33,977 bases of DNA, from assembly GCA_002730975.1 (NCBI GenBank), contig PCBO01000075.1, positions 1 through 33,977 on the forward strand. The letters run 5' to 3'. This stretch comes from Opitutia bacterium. Its GTDB lineage: Bacteria > Verrucomicrobiota > Verrucomicrobiia > Opitutales > Seribacteraceae. This document shows, in pieces, positions 16,314-25,300 of this stretch (the first letter of the stretch is position 1; each line of letters starts with the position of its first letter). The notes below the pieces were generated by a model. That model saw only the letters and a program-made list of their open reading frames with translations, searched no databases and was not told the origin of the DNA. The position numbers and the translations under genes were made by a program.

Positions 16314-18518
16314 ATGTCTACTGAACAATCATCTGACCAAGACAAACTACGACTGACGACAAAGCAGAAAATTGGCATCCTCTGTTCCTTTGCCAAGGAC
16401 AAAGTGGTCGAGCAGATTCAGTGCGTCTGGTTCATTATTCTCTATCTCGTCGTCTTTCAATTGCTAGTTCTAGGTTTGCCTATCGTATACTCGTTGATGA
16501 TAGCGGTTGGTATAGGCATAGTTATTATCGGTCTTGCATTTTTCATGGAGGGACTGCGGCTGGGGCTAATGCCACTAGGGGAAACGCTCGGGTCCACTCT
16601 TCCACGAAAAAAGATATTTGGCATTCCATGCCTACCGGCAAGTTTGGCTTTCGGATTTGTTCTCGGTTGCTTCGCGACATTCGCCGAACCTGCAATCGGG
16701 GTGTTGCGAGCAGCAGGTTCCGGCGTGGATCCAACCCTCGCTCCATTGCTTTGGACCATTCTAAATACTGGAGCCGCAAACCTTGTGAATTCCGTGGGGG
16801 CAGGAGTAGGAATTGCCGTTCTACTTGGTGTGCTTCGGTTTTACAAAGGCTGGTCTCTCAAGCCTTTCATCTATGTTGGAGTTATTGTTCTTTCCACATT
16901 TACATTATACTTTCAGTTCTCGGATGCACGACTCCAGCATGTACTCGGCTTAGCTTGGGACTGTGGGGCAGTAACAACAGGACCAGTTACCGTGCCGCTT
17001 GTCCTAGCACTTGGTATTGGGGTTTGCCGAATTGTCTCAACTGGCGGGTCTAGCAACACTGGTTTTGGCGTTGTTACTCTTGCCTCGCTTTTTCCAATAC
17101 TAGCGGTTCTCTGTTATGCAACATATCTTTTCAAGGGAGACGATTATTACTACGCTACCGAATCTAAAGCCACTTGGCATAAAGAAGCTGGTGAATATGG
17201 CAAAAACTACGACGAAGATCTTCAACGGTTCGGAGACATAGTTGCAAAAAGAAGATTAGCTTCGGCAGGGGGTGCTTCCGAAAGTGACATGGCAAACTCT
17301 CTGTCAATTGAAGAGGAAGCCATCGTAAAGGCGTCATTGAAAGATTCCGGTGAACTGCCATCAGGATACTCACTCCGAACCCAGATTAAAGGGAGTGCCC
17401 TCGAGTCGAACCCACTGGATGCAGATGATAATAATTCTCGCTCCATTGTGCAACCAACGGGCACCGATTCAATAATCGTTAGGGACGGCGTATCCACACC
17501 CGATGAAGTGTGGAATCCTAAAACGAAAATCATGGAGGCTTTGACTAATAATTTTGATTTCTTTCCAAACACATTCAAACCCGATGAAGATACTAACGGA
17601 AACGGATTATTAGATGAAAAAGAAGATATATACAGCATCAATGATAAAGGTGAGATTGAATACAACAAGCCAGGTTGGGTAAATCCTGCCGTAGTAATTG
17701 GAACCAAGAAAGGCTTGGACGGACCCGATCAGGATCGCGGCGCTATCGAAGGTGCTCTTTGGGCTATTGTTCCCCTTTGCTCCATTTTATTGCTCGTCCT
17801 TGTTGTTGGCCTAAGGCAACCCCCAAAGCACTACGACGAATTATTCATTGGGATCATTTGCGCGGTTATAGGAATGGGTCTGTTTAACCTAGGCATCGCA
17901 CTTGGTCTAACCCCTTTGGGAGAGCAATTGGGCGGAAATGTCGTGTCTAGTTTTGCCGCCATTGAACCTTGGGCAGCGGAAGGCTTCGTGGATCCGATGT
18001 TCGCCTCCTCAAACTTGGGTAAAGCTTTGGCAATACTATTCGGCTTTATTCTTGGCTACGGGGCCACCTTGGCCGAACCGGCACTTAACGCGCTCGGCGC
18101 CACCGTGGAAAAAATCACAGTAGGTGCTTTTAAGAAAAGTTTGCTCATGCAGACCGTCGCAACTGGAGTTGCCATCGGCATCTCTACAGGTGTTGCTAAG
18201 ATCGCCTTTAATCTCGATCTCTGGTACTTGCTTATTCCTCCTTATACAATATTGATGTTCATCACCTACCTATCGAGCGAGGATTTCGTAAACTTCGGTT
18301 GGGACAGCGCAGGTGTCACTACTGGACCTATTACCGTACCGCTAGTGCTCGCCATGGGCTTGGGCATCGGGTCCAAGACCGGAGCCATAGATGGCTTCGG
18401 GGTGCTTGCTCTCGCCTCTATCGGGCCCATCATCACCGTTCTCACCGTAGGTCTTATCGTTCGAAAGAAACCGAAGGCTGATGAAGATGAAATGATAACC
18501 GCAACGGAGGCTGTTTAA
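16314..18518 (+). CDS. Double DUF1538 membrane protein with EF-hand-like central loop
   Basis: The 734-residue protein contains two homologous membrane halves. Paired signatures show the duplication: FGFVLGCFATFAEPAIGVL (113-131) with FGFILGYGATLAEPALNAL (576-594), and WDCGAVTTGPVTVPLVLALG (215-234) with WDSAGVTTGPITVPLVLAMG (663-682). DUF1538 proteins are polytopic; a pair of separate DUF1538 subunits from Halomonas (UmpAB) has been described, as I recall, as a cation/proton antiporter, and here both halves are in one chain. Between them, residues about 275-475 form a large hydrophilic domain containing a perfect 12-residue EF-hand-like loop (Asp426, Asn428, Asn430, Gly431, Asp434, Glu437). 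A promoter candidate is upstream; the PII-like gene starts 1 bp after the stop. Transport function and substrate are inferences. Confidence 0.85.
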   Translation: MSTEQSSDQDKLRLTTKQKIGILCSFAKDKVVEQIQCVWFIILYLVVFQLLVLGLPIVYSLMIAVGIGIVIIGLAFFMEGLRLGLMPLGETLGSTLPRKKIFGIPCLPASLAFGFVLGCFATFAEPAIGVLRAAGSGVDPTLAPLLWTILNTGAANLVNSVGAGVGIAVLLGVLRFYKGWSLKPFIYVGVIVLSTFTLYFQFSDARLQHVLGLAWDCGAVTTGPVTVPLVLALGIGVCRIVSTGGSSNTGFGVVTLASLFPILAVLCYATYLFKGDDYYYATESKATWHKEAGEYGKNYDEDLQRFGDIVAKRRLASAGGASESDMANSLSIEEEAIVKASLKDSGELPSGYSLRTQIKGSALESNPLDADDNNSRSIVQPTGTDSIIVRDGVSTPDEVWNPKTKIMEALTNNFDFFPNTFKPDEDTNGNGLLDEKEDIYSINDKGEIEYNKPGWVNPAVVIGTKKGLDGPDQDRGAIEGALWAIVPLCSILLLVLVVGLRQPPKHYDELFIGIICAVIGMGLFNLGIALGLTPLGEQLGGNVVSSFAAIEPWAAEGFVDPMFASSNLGKALAILFGFILGYGATLAEPALNALGATVEKITVGAFKKSLLMQTVATGVAIGISTGVAKIAFNLDLWYLLIPPYTILMFITYLSSEDFVNFGWDSAGVTTGPITVPLVLAMGLGIGSKTGAIDGFGVLALASIGPIITVLTVGLIVRKKPKADEDEMITATEAV

Positions 18519-18519
18519 G

Positions 18520-19650
18520 ATGAGTAACTACACGCAAAGCGAACACTTCTCCCTTCTCTCTCTAATACTGCCCAAAGAGTCTGTCGTTACAGTCTCCGAG
18601 GCCATCGGCAAGGCGGGAGCATCAGGAATCTTCGAGGTCTCTGCTCGAGGTTCGGTATTGAACGAAGGAGGGTTCCTTCAACGGATGTTCCCTCCACCAG
18701 CACCTGAACAACAACTTCTACAAACACTGGTTCCAAACGACAAAGTAGATGCTGTGACAGATGCAGCGGTACAAGCAGGTAACCTCAATCGTGTTGGAGC
18801 AGGCGCCGTCTTCGTTATAGATTGCAATGATACCCGCCACACTGAAAAGTTTCCGGCTCCTCCTTCATCCAGTGAAGATTCGAATGATTCTTCAGGCACT
18901 TACACAGCAGATCTCGAAGCCATTTGCTGCATTTGCGAAATAGGCATAGCCGACGACATCGCAAAAGCAGCACTCCAAAATGGTGCTCCGGGACCTACCG
19001 TGACCTTCGGAGAGGGTGGTGGCGTGCGCGACAAAATACCTCTTCTGCGAATCACCAAGGGACCTGAAAAGGAATTCGTATGGTGTGTTGTTGATAAGAA
19101 TGAAGCTGACGAGATTTTTGCTGATATGGCTCGTGCCGGTCACATATCCGAACCAGGTCGTGGATTTATGTATTCCATTCCAGTCAGCTCGGGTATTGTA
19201 AATGTTTCCAGTGTTGCTGCAACAGCTGCCCATGGCGCCAACATGGAGCAAGTCATTGCTGCCATCGATGAAATCAAAGGAGATAAGGATTGGCGTGCCA
19301 CCGCCGCAGAATCGGCTAAGAGCAAGGCTTTTAAAACCAATCCTTTAAAAGATTTAATTGGTTTATACTGCATTGTCCCAAGAGATAATTACTCAGATGT
19401 CTATGACGCGATCCTTGCTGCAGGTGCCCCTGGAGTGAGCACTAATTTTGGCGTTATGAACGATGCAGATGCCGGTGAAGGAGATCAGGCGCAGAATGAG
19501 GAATGGGCATTAGTTTATACCTCTCTCGGTTCTGCCAACGTTGATAAGGTGCGTGACTCTGTAGCCAAGAAAATCGATGAAATTGGTCTTGATCGTGCAG
19601 CCTTTTATACTCTTCCCATACCACGAGCGCTCACTTATTTGGGAGGCTAA
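18520..19650 (+). CDS. Triple PII-like domain protein (fused P-II family regulator)
   Basis: The 376-residue cytoplasmic protein consists of three tandem ferredoxin-fold PII-like domains, at about 9-101, 130-222 and 277-371. Each starts with a strand (LLSLILPKE; EAICCICEIG; IGLYCIVPRD), then a helix, a Gly-rich strand/loop corresponding to the T-loop region, and ends with a helix and a strand before Pro (AGAVFVID; GFMYSIPVS; AFYTLPIPR). Canonical PII proteins are about 112 residues and form homotrimers, so this chain probably folds as a pseudo-trimer. The T-loops lack the GlnB-type uridylylation tyrosine context, so classical GlnD modification is unlikely. A GGAGG lies 12 bp before the ATG and the gene is 1 bp from the DUF1538 gene: it is likely that transporter's cytosolic regulator. 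Ligand unknown. Confidence 0.8.
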   Translation: MSNYTQSEHFSLLSLILPKESVVTVSEAIGKAGASGIFEVSARGSVLNEGGFLQRMFPPPAPEQQLLQTLVPNDKVDAVTDAAVQAGNLNRVGAGAVFVIDCNDTRHTEKFPAPPSSSEDSNDSSGTYTADLEAICCICEIGIADDIAKAALQNGAPGPTVTFGEGGGVRDKIPLLRITKGPEKEFVWCVVDKNEADEIFADMARAGHISEPGRGFMYSIPVSSGIVNVSSVAATAAHGANMEQVIAAIDEIKGDKDWRATAAESAKSKAFKTNPLKDLIGLYCIVPRDNYSDVYDAILAAGAPGVSTNFGVMNDADAGEGDQAQNEEWALVYTSLGSANVDKVRDSVAKKIDEIGLDRAAFYTLPIPRALTYLGG

Positions 19651-19687
19651 TTCAACAAATCAAAAGTTGAATTGAAGATAACATCAT

Positions 19688-19721
19688 TCTAGTAAACTTA
19701 CTTACTAGATGAGTTTTTTTT
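19688..19721 (+). terminator. Probable rho-independent terminator after the PII-like gene
   Basis: An 8-bp perfect stem, TCTAGTAA (19688-19695) with TTACTAGA (19702-19709), encloses a 6-base loop and is followed after 4 bases by eight T (19714-19721). The stem is AT-rich, so it is weaker than classical terminators. Another 8-bp hairpin, AATTCAAC/GTTGAATT (19649-19673), overlaps the stop codon and has no T-tract. Confidence 0.55.
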
Positions 19722-19742
19722 CTCTAAGTTACTTTAGCAAGC

Positions 19743-19817
19743 TGAACAGTTTTATAATAAATTGTTCAACTGACTTAAAAGGCCAAGTTAGGTAATTAGA
19801 AATTAATTTATTACCTA
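19743..19817. other. Two AT-rich hairpins between convergent genes
   Basis: TGAACAGTTT (19743-19752) pairs with AAATTGTTCA (19759-19768) over 10 bp with one G-T wobble and a 6-base loop. TAGGTAAT (19789-19796) pairs with ATTACCTA (19810-19817), loop 13. They lie between the ends of the PII-like and ferredoxin genes and probably serve as transcript ends, perhaps for the minus-strand ferredoxin gene. Neither is followed by a T-tract on the relevant strand. Confidence 0.35.
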
Positions 19818-19846
19818 GCTGCAAAAAAATCAAAGCTTTGCTTAAT

Positions 19847-20149
19847 CTACTTGTCTGCGTCTGGATCTGAGCACTTAGGTCCTTTAAGTGGATCCTTTTG
19901 TCCGACAATCTGGGGATGTTGGTCTGCCTGTTCGTTTAGCTCTATCCATTCCTGCATTTCTTCAGGCACATCCATGTCGGGATAAATCGCTTCCACTGGA
20001 CATTCATCCATGCATGCATTGCAATCAATGCAAGTCTCTGGATTAATGTACAGGCGATCTGGTAATTCGTGAAAAGCATCAACGGGACAAACGGATACAC
20101 AACTTGTGAAAACGCAATCCACGCATTTTTCGGTAACAATATAAGCCAT
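19847..20149 (-). CDS. fdxA: 7Fe-type ferredoxin
   Basis: The 100-residue protein starts MAYIVTEKCVDC and has two iron-sulfur binding blocks: C-x2-C-x4-C-x3-C-P (Cys9, 12, 17, 21) and C-x2-C-x2-C-x3-C-P (CIDCNACMDECP). The first block is that of the 3Fe-4S cluster, the second that of a 4Fe-4S cluster, in the Azotobacter FdxI / FdxA family. The C-terminal extension after VEAIYPD (EEMQEWIELNEQ) is typical of that family. It carries electrons in the cytoplasm; the partner enzyme cannot be told. It lies 76 bp downstream of the glutaredoxin-like gene on the same strand. A weak hairpin (AGAGG 20191-20195 with CCTCT 20203-20207) sits between them. Confidence 0.9.
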   Translation of the reverse strand: MAYIVTEKCVDCVFTSCVSVCPVDAFHELPDRLYINPETCIDCNACMDECPVEAIYPDMDVPEEMQEWIELNEQADQHPQIVGQKDPLKGPKCSDPDADK

Positions 20150-20225
20150 ATATAATAATCTGCAGGTTAGAAAAAAATATTAGCAGTATGAGAGGCGAAA
20201 AACCTCTTTGCTCTGTAAATTAACC

Positions 20226-20576
20226 CTAGAAAAAACGAACAGGTGTTCCTTCGCTATTTTCTAATGCCCTTGCGGCATGCTCCTCATCAGAACAAGGAGA
20301 GTTGGTCGGTACTGAGGGGTCAACCCCATTAGGCGCAACCAAATTGTTTCCCAATAAATAGTTTTCGACTTCCTCTCCGCTTACATCCGCAAGCATAACT
20401 CCATCTACTTCAACGCATGGAGATAATGGTTGTCCCGACTTTTCGACCATTTTAGCATAAACGTCTGGATTATTCACAATATCAAGATCGTTGTACTTAA
20501 GGTCATATTTGCCCATGATGGCTCTTACTCCCATACTCCATCCACATTGTGGTTTTAGATAAGCATTAATTTCCAT
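20226..20576 (-). CDS. Glutaredoxin-like protein with C-terminal extension
   Basis: The 116-residue protein has a thioredoxin-fold glutaredoxin core: strand MEINAYLK, active site Cys11-Gly-Trp-Ser14 at the start of helix 1, strand NDLDIVNN, and the cis-Pro segment SPCVEVDG (Pro53, Cys54) before the last strand. The active site has only one cysteine, as in monothiol glutaredoxins, but without their CGFS motif; Cys54 next to the cis-Pro could act as a second redox residue. A roughly 40-residue extension after residue 76 holds a further Cys in SPCSDEEHAARA. It probably reduces glutathione-mixed disulfides or handles iron-sulfur clusters, the latter suggested by the ferredoxin gene just downstream. 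It diverges from the gene at 20637 with a 60-bp gap. Confidence 0.75.
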   Translation of the reverse strand: MEINAYLKPQCGWSMGVRAIMGKYDLKYNDLDIVNNPDVYAKMVEKSGQPLSPCVEVDGVMLADVSGEEVENYLLGNNLVAPNGVDPSVPTNSPCSDEEHAARALENSEGTPVRFF

Positions 20577-20636
20577 GGCTGTAATAGTGTTTCTAATTGG
20601 TTGCGGAAGTACTTACCTAATAGGATTTTTTGATAA

Positions 20637-21515
20637 ATGGCAAATATAAGAATGAGTTTTTTTGGGATCCGATATGTTTCGAATAAGGTTAAGGATTTGA
20701 AACTAAATTGGTGGCTTAATTTGAATGCATTAGCTGCCGATACAGTTTTGATAGCAATTTGCTGGCAGTCATTGACGGCAAAAGCATTTGATATAAATCT
20801 ACAGAATAGTCAAATAATACTACTAGGAACAGCAGTCTGGCTAGGATATATGGCCGATCGCATATTGGACGGTTTCCAAATTACCGATCGCGTTTGCTCA
20901 GCGCGACATTCCATAGCTTTTCGCTGTCGTAAACATCTATGCTTTGTATGGATCGCAGTCTTACTTTTAGCTCTTTTTCTTGCTTTTAATACCTTGTATT
21001 TCAGTGAATTGTATAAATGCTTCTTGTTAGCAACTTTTTGCGGAATTAACTCACTCGTAAACGTATTTGATAAATTTGGAAAGTTTCCGATTCCAAAGGA
21101 GTTGCGCACGGCGCTACTTTTTGCGAGCGGAGTATTTCTTTTTGTCGCTTTGGGGTTGCCCGAGCTTACGACATGGTTATCGATTACATTCCTTTCATTC
21201 GCGTCCTTATGCTTTTTAAATTGTTGCTACACAGCAAGATGGGATCGGACGACGGACATCACTCAAGGTCAAAGTTCTCTGATGTTGAGAAAAAGACTCC
21301 CATTTGGCATTTTCCATTTAATGTCGTATTTAATGGGATTGAGTTACATTTTGTTTAGTTTCTTTTTCTCGGAAAAACAAAACCTTTTCTTTCTGGCTAT
21401 CGGCTTAGCTATGCTATCGCTTCCTTTAATCGATAACTTGATTAACGGAACTGAGCAAAGGAGATTACTTGCAGACCTCGTACTAATTCTTTCGGCAGTG
21501 TTCGTCCTCATATGA
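20637..21515 (+). CDS. Polytopic membrane protein, UbiA-like motif
   Basis: The 292-residue protein has about seven to eight hydrophobic helices, including ILLGTAVWLGYMA, FVWIAVLLLALFLAF, LLFASGVFLFVALGL and ADLVLILSAVFVLI. After the second helix comes W-L-G-Y-M-A-D-R-I-L-D (Asp74-Arg75, Asp78) and then an ARH (89-91), a pattern reminiscent of the Asp-rich loop of UbiA-type prenyltransferases. The second UbiA Asp motif was not found with confidence, although LPLIDNLINGTEQRR near residue 265 might be related. It overlaps the methyltransferase gene by ATGA (21512-21515), so the two products probably act together, perhaps in lipid or quinone modification. Start at ATG 20637 or ATG 20652. Confidence 0.6.
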   Translation: MANIRMSFFGIRYVSNKVKDLKLNWWLNLNALAADTVLIAICWQSLTAKAFDINLQNSQIILLGTAVWLGYMADRILDGFQITDRVCSARHSIAFRCRKHLCFVWIAVLLLALFLAFNTLYFSELYKCFLLATFCGINSLVNVFDKFGKFPIPKELRTALLFASGVFLFVALGLPELTTWLSITFLSFASLCFLNCCYTARWDRTTDITQGQSSLMLRKRLPFGIFHLMSYLMGLSYILFSFFFSEKQNLFFLAIGLAMLSLPLIDNLINGTEQRRLLADLVLILSAVFVLI

Positions 21516-22171
21516 AAAACTATTCAAAGTCTGTTTCATTTTGTCGGTTTGCTCGTTCTTACAGCATCCTTGAAAAATTCGTCTTTAAAGATACTTTGGA
21601 AAAGGCAAGATTCGCTTGCTTAGATTCGATTTCAGAGGCTAAGAAAATTCTTTTGCTCGGCGAAGGAGATGGGCGCTTTTTAGAAAAGCTCACTTCAATT
21701 AACAAAAATTGCCAGATAACCGTATTGGACGCTAGCCCAATTATGCTGGGTTTAGCCAAAGAAAAGGTTCCCGTTACATTTCAAGGAAAGATTCACTTTT
21801 GTGAAGAAGATGTCACAATATTTCCGTTCGCCTGCGAAGCATTTGACGTGGTGGTCTCGCATTTCTTTTTAGATTGTTTTACTGAGGAAACTTTAACGGC
21901 TTTGCTAAAGAATATAAGTTCAACTTTGCACCCCGGTGGCAAATGGCTAATAGCGGACTTTGTCGAACCTTCTCTGGATACTATTCGCTCCATTAATCAA
22001 TTTATTTCACTTAGAATACTTTACGTCTTTTTTAGGTTAATATGCGGCATTGAGGCTCACAAAGTAGTTTCACCAAATAAAATGCTAAAGGCTCACGGAT
22101 TACATGAATCACACTGCATTAGTTTTTCGAAAGGCTTGTTGAAAAGCTTAATTTACATCAAACAGGCTTGA
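21512..22171 (+). CDS. Class I SAM-dependent methyltransferase
   Basis: The 219-residue protein carries the SAM-binding motif I LLLGEGDGRFLEKL (Gly50, Gly52, Gly54), an acidic residue at the end of strand 2 (VLDAS, Asp73), motif II around CEEDVTIFPF, and the strand-4/5 sequence FDVVVSHFFLDCF followed by LHPGGKWLIADFVEP. The last is the post-motif typical of small-molecule methyltransferases of the UbiE/COQ5-like group. The substrate cannot be told. Its ATG overlaps the stop of the membrane-protein gene (ATGA). A C-terminal hydrophobic, helical part (SLRILYVFFRLICGI) suggests a membrane or lipid contact. Confidence 0.8.
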   Translation: MKNYSKSVSFCRFARSYSILEKFVFKDTLEKARFACLDSISEAKKILLLGEGDGRFLEKLTSINKNCQITVLDASPIMLGLAKEKVPVTFQGKIHFCEEDVTIFPFACEAFDVVVSHFFLDCFTEETLTALLKNISSTLHPGGKWLIADFVEPSLDTIRSINQFISLRILYVFFRLICGIEAHKVVSPNKMLKAHGLHESHCISFSKGLLKSLIYIKQA

Positions 22172-22335
22172 GATTTCCTTCCATTGGCAGTTAAATAAGA
22201 GACATGAAATTACCTTGACCAAACCAAACCGAAGTTCACAATATGGGATACCCTCTTAAGGAAAAAGTAAGGTGCCGATCCGAAATTTTACTTTTGAAAT
22301 ATTTACTCCAATTTCCTATTCCTAAACTGATTTGA

Positions 22336-25300
22336 ATGATTTCCAAAACTAAAAGTTTTAATTCACCGGTAGCCCAAGGGCTATACGATCCAAAGTACGA
22401 ACGGGACAACTGTGGAATCGGACTAATTGTTGATATGAAAGGTCGGCGTTCTCACGATATTGTGAGTGGTGCCCTGGAGATTTGTCGAAATCTCGATCAC
22501 CGTGGAGGTTGCGGTTGCGATCCAATTACCGGAGACGGAGCTGGCATATTTATTCAACTTCCTCACAAGTTTTTCATGGCCAATCCCAATCAAGGAATTA
22601 GTTTTGAAATTCCTGACGAAGGTGACTACGGCGTAGGATTCACATATTTGTCCAAAGATCAAACTTCTCGTAGATCCCAAATGGAGGTCATCGAACAAAT
22701 CTCGAATGAGTTGGACATGGAGATGCTCGGATGGCGCGAAGTACCGGTGAATAGTGAAATTCTTGGTAAGGCGTCCTTTGATTGCGAACCTTACATGAGT
22801 CAATTTTTTGTAAGGCGCAGCAAAGATACCGAGCGGGGCCTCTCATTTGAACGCAAACTTTATATTTTGCGACGAGTTGCGAGTCATCGCCTTCGATATT
22901 TACGCGGAGATCTGTCAGACATGTTCTACATCGCGTCTTTATCTTCTCGGACAATGACCTACAAAGGAATGCTTACGACAGGGCAGTTGGATCAGTACTT
23001 CCCCGACTTAAGCCATCCCGACATGGAATCCGCTCTTGCCCTAACCCATTCACGATTTTCTACGAATACTTTCCCCAATTGGTTGCGAGCCCAGCCTTTC
23101 CGTTACCTTTGTCACAACGGTGAAATCAATACTGTCCGAGGGAATGAGAACTGGCTTCACGCACGACAGATGCAATTTGCTACAGATGCCTTTGGAGATG
23201 ATCTTTCAAAACTATTGCCCGTAATTCGGGAAGATGGTTCGGACTCACAGAAATTCGATAATTGTCTTGAATTCCTTATCCTCTCAGGTCGAAGCTTAGC
23301 CCACGCCATGATGATGATGATCCCGGAACCCTGGGAACGACACCAAGATATGCCAGATTTCAAGCGTGAATTTTACGAATTTCACTCCTGTCTTATGGAA
23401 CCTTGGGATGGACCAGCATCCATTGCCTTCTCCGATGGTGTTCAAATAGGTGCAGTCTTAGATCGCAACGGCTTGCGCCCTTCACGCTATTACGTCACGG
23501 CTGATGACAAGGTCATTCTTTCCTCTGAAGTTGGAGTCTTGGCTTCCGTGCAACAAAAGGACATCGTAAAGAAAGGTCGGCTCGAACCAGGTCGCATGTT
23601 TCTTGTCGACATGGAAGCTGGTCGCATAATCGAAGATTCTGAAATTAAGGAAGAAGTGGCAAAATTTGCTCCCTACGGAAAATGGCTTAAGGAAAATCTT
23701 ATTGAATCGAAAGATTTGTCGATTCCGACAATTGGCAGACAAGATGACTTCACCACTTTGCTTACCCGTCAAAAGGCCTTCGGATATACTTTTGAAGACA
23801 TGCGATTCCTAATCATTCCTAGTGCCGAGTCGGGAAAGCAACCGCTTGGTTCGATGGGGAACGACGCACCGCTAGCCGTACTTTCTGACCAATCGCAAAA
23901 TCTGTACAATTACTTCAAGCAACTTTTCGCTCAGGTTACGAATCCTCCCATCGATCCAATCCGAGAAGAGCTTGTAACGGGAACTGTCAGCTTCGTCGGT
24001 TCGGAAGGTGATCTCACGCTCCCGAACCAAGACAGTTGTCGGATGATAAAATTCGATGCACCTTTAGTTTGTGATCTCGTTGTTGATCAAATGCGCGAAA
24101 TTGATGTCGGAGGGTTTGGTTCCGCCACAATTCCAATTACCTTCGAACCACAATTTCAGAGTGAAGGTTCAGATTTGGAAAAAGCTTTGAAGGAAGTATT
24201 TTCAGCCAGTGATACAGCCATCAATCAAGGGGCGAACCTATTGATTTTATCTGATCGTGAAATCGGCCCTAAAAAAGCTGCTATTCCAGCATTATTGGCT
24301 GTTTCTGGTCTTCATCAGCACCTTATCGGGAATGGGAAAAGAACAAAAATTTCAATTATTCTGGAATCAGGTGAACCCCGTGAAGTTCATCATTTTGCCC
24401 TGTTGCTCGGCTATGGCGCAGACCTAATTAATCCATATCTAGCACTTGAGACTTTACGCCACCTTATTTCGGAGGGTGACATCAAACTCGACCCGGCGAA
24501 AGCCGCATCAAATTTCCTCAAGGCAAATACCAATGGCGTCGTAAAGACCATGTCCAAAATGGGGATATCGACAGTAGCCTCTTACCGAGGCGCCCAGATC
24601 TTTGAGGCTATTGGGCTTAACAAAGAAATCGTCGACAAATACTTCACGAACACAGCATCTAGGGTTGAAGGTATTGGGATGGATTTAATTGCCGAGGATG
24701 CTCGCTCATTTCATGCAAACGCCTTTGCACCGCGTCCGGATGAGAAGTCCGCACCACTTGATCCCGGCGGAATCTACCAGTGGCGGGCTAACGGTGAGCG
24801 GCACCTTTTCAACCCAGTTACGATACACAAGCTACAACAAGCCACCCGACAGGGCGACTTTGCAGTTTTCAAAGAATATTCCAATGCCATCAACGACCAG
24901 TCCAGAGAGACATACACGTTGCGTGGGTTGATGGAATTTAAGTTCGAGGAGTCCAAGGCCATAGCAATAGACGAGGTTGAACCAGCTAGCGAAATTGTCA
25001 AAAGATTCAAGACGGGGGCGATGTCTTACGGTTCAATATCAAAGGAAGCACACGAAACTTTAGCCGTAGCCATGAACCGGATTGGGGGAAAGTCCAACAC
25101 TGGAGAGGGCGGCGAAGATATGGATCGATTCATTGCCGACGAAAATGGCGATAGTCGTCGTTCAGCAATCAAACAGGTGGCTAGCGGTCGATTCGGAGTT
25201 ACTAGTTTCTATCTCGTCAACTCGGACGAGATTCAAATTAAAATTGTACAAGGTGCAAAACCCGGAGAAGGTGGAGAATTGCCAGGCCACAAGGTTTTAC

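Noticed and set aside
16421-17053. A 210-codon plus-strand frame overlapping the DUF1538 gene
   Set aside because: Arg/Ser/Cys-rich out-of-frame translation of the membrane protein gene.
17222-17707. A 161-codon minus-strand frame inside the DUF1538 central loop
   Set aside because: Antisense of the loop domain with the EF-hand-like motif, which is the more convincing coding reading.
20191-20207. Hairpin AGAGG/CCTCT between the glutaredoxin-like and ferredoxin genes as a terminator
   Set aside because: Only five base pairs and no T-tract on the minus strand; mentioned but not called.
22201-22335. TTGACC upstream of gltB as a promoter -35
   Set aside because: No acceptable -10 sequence at 16-19 bp spacing; not listed as a feature.
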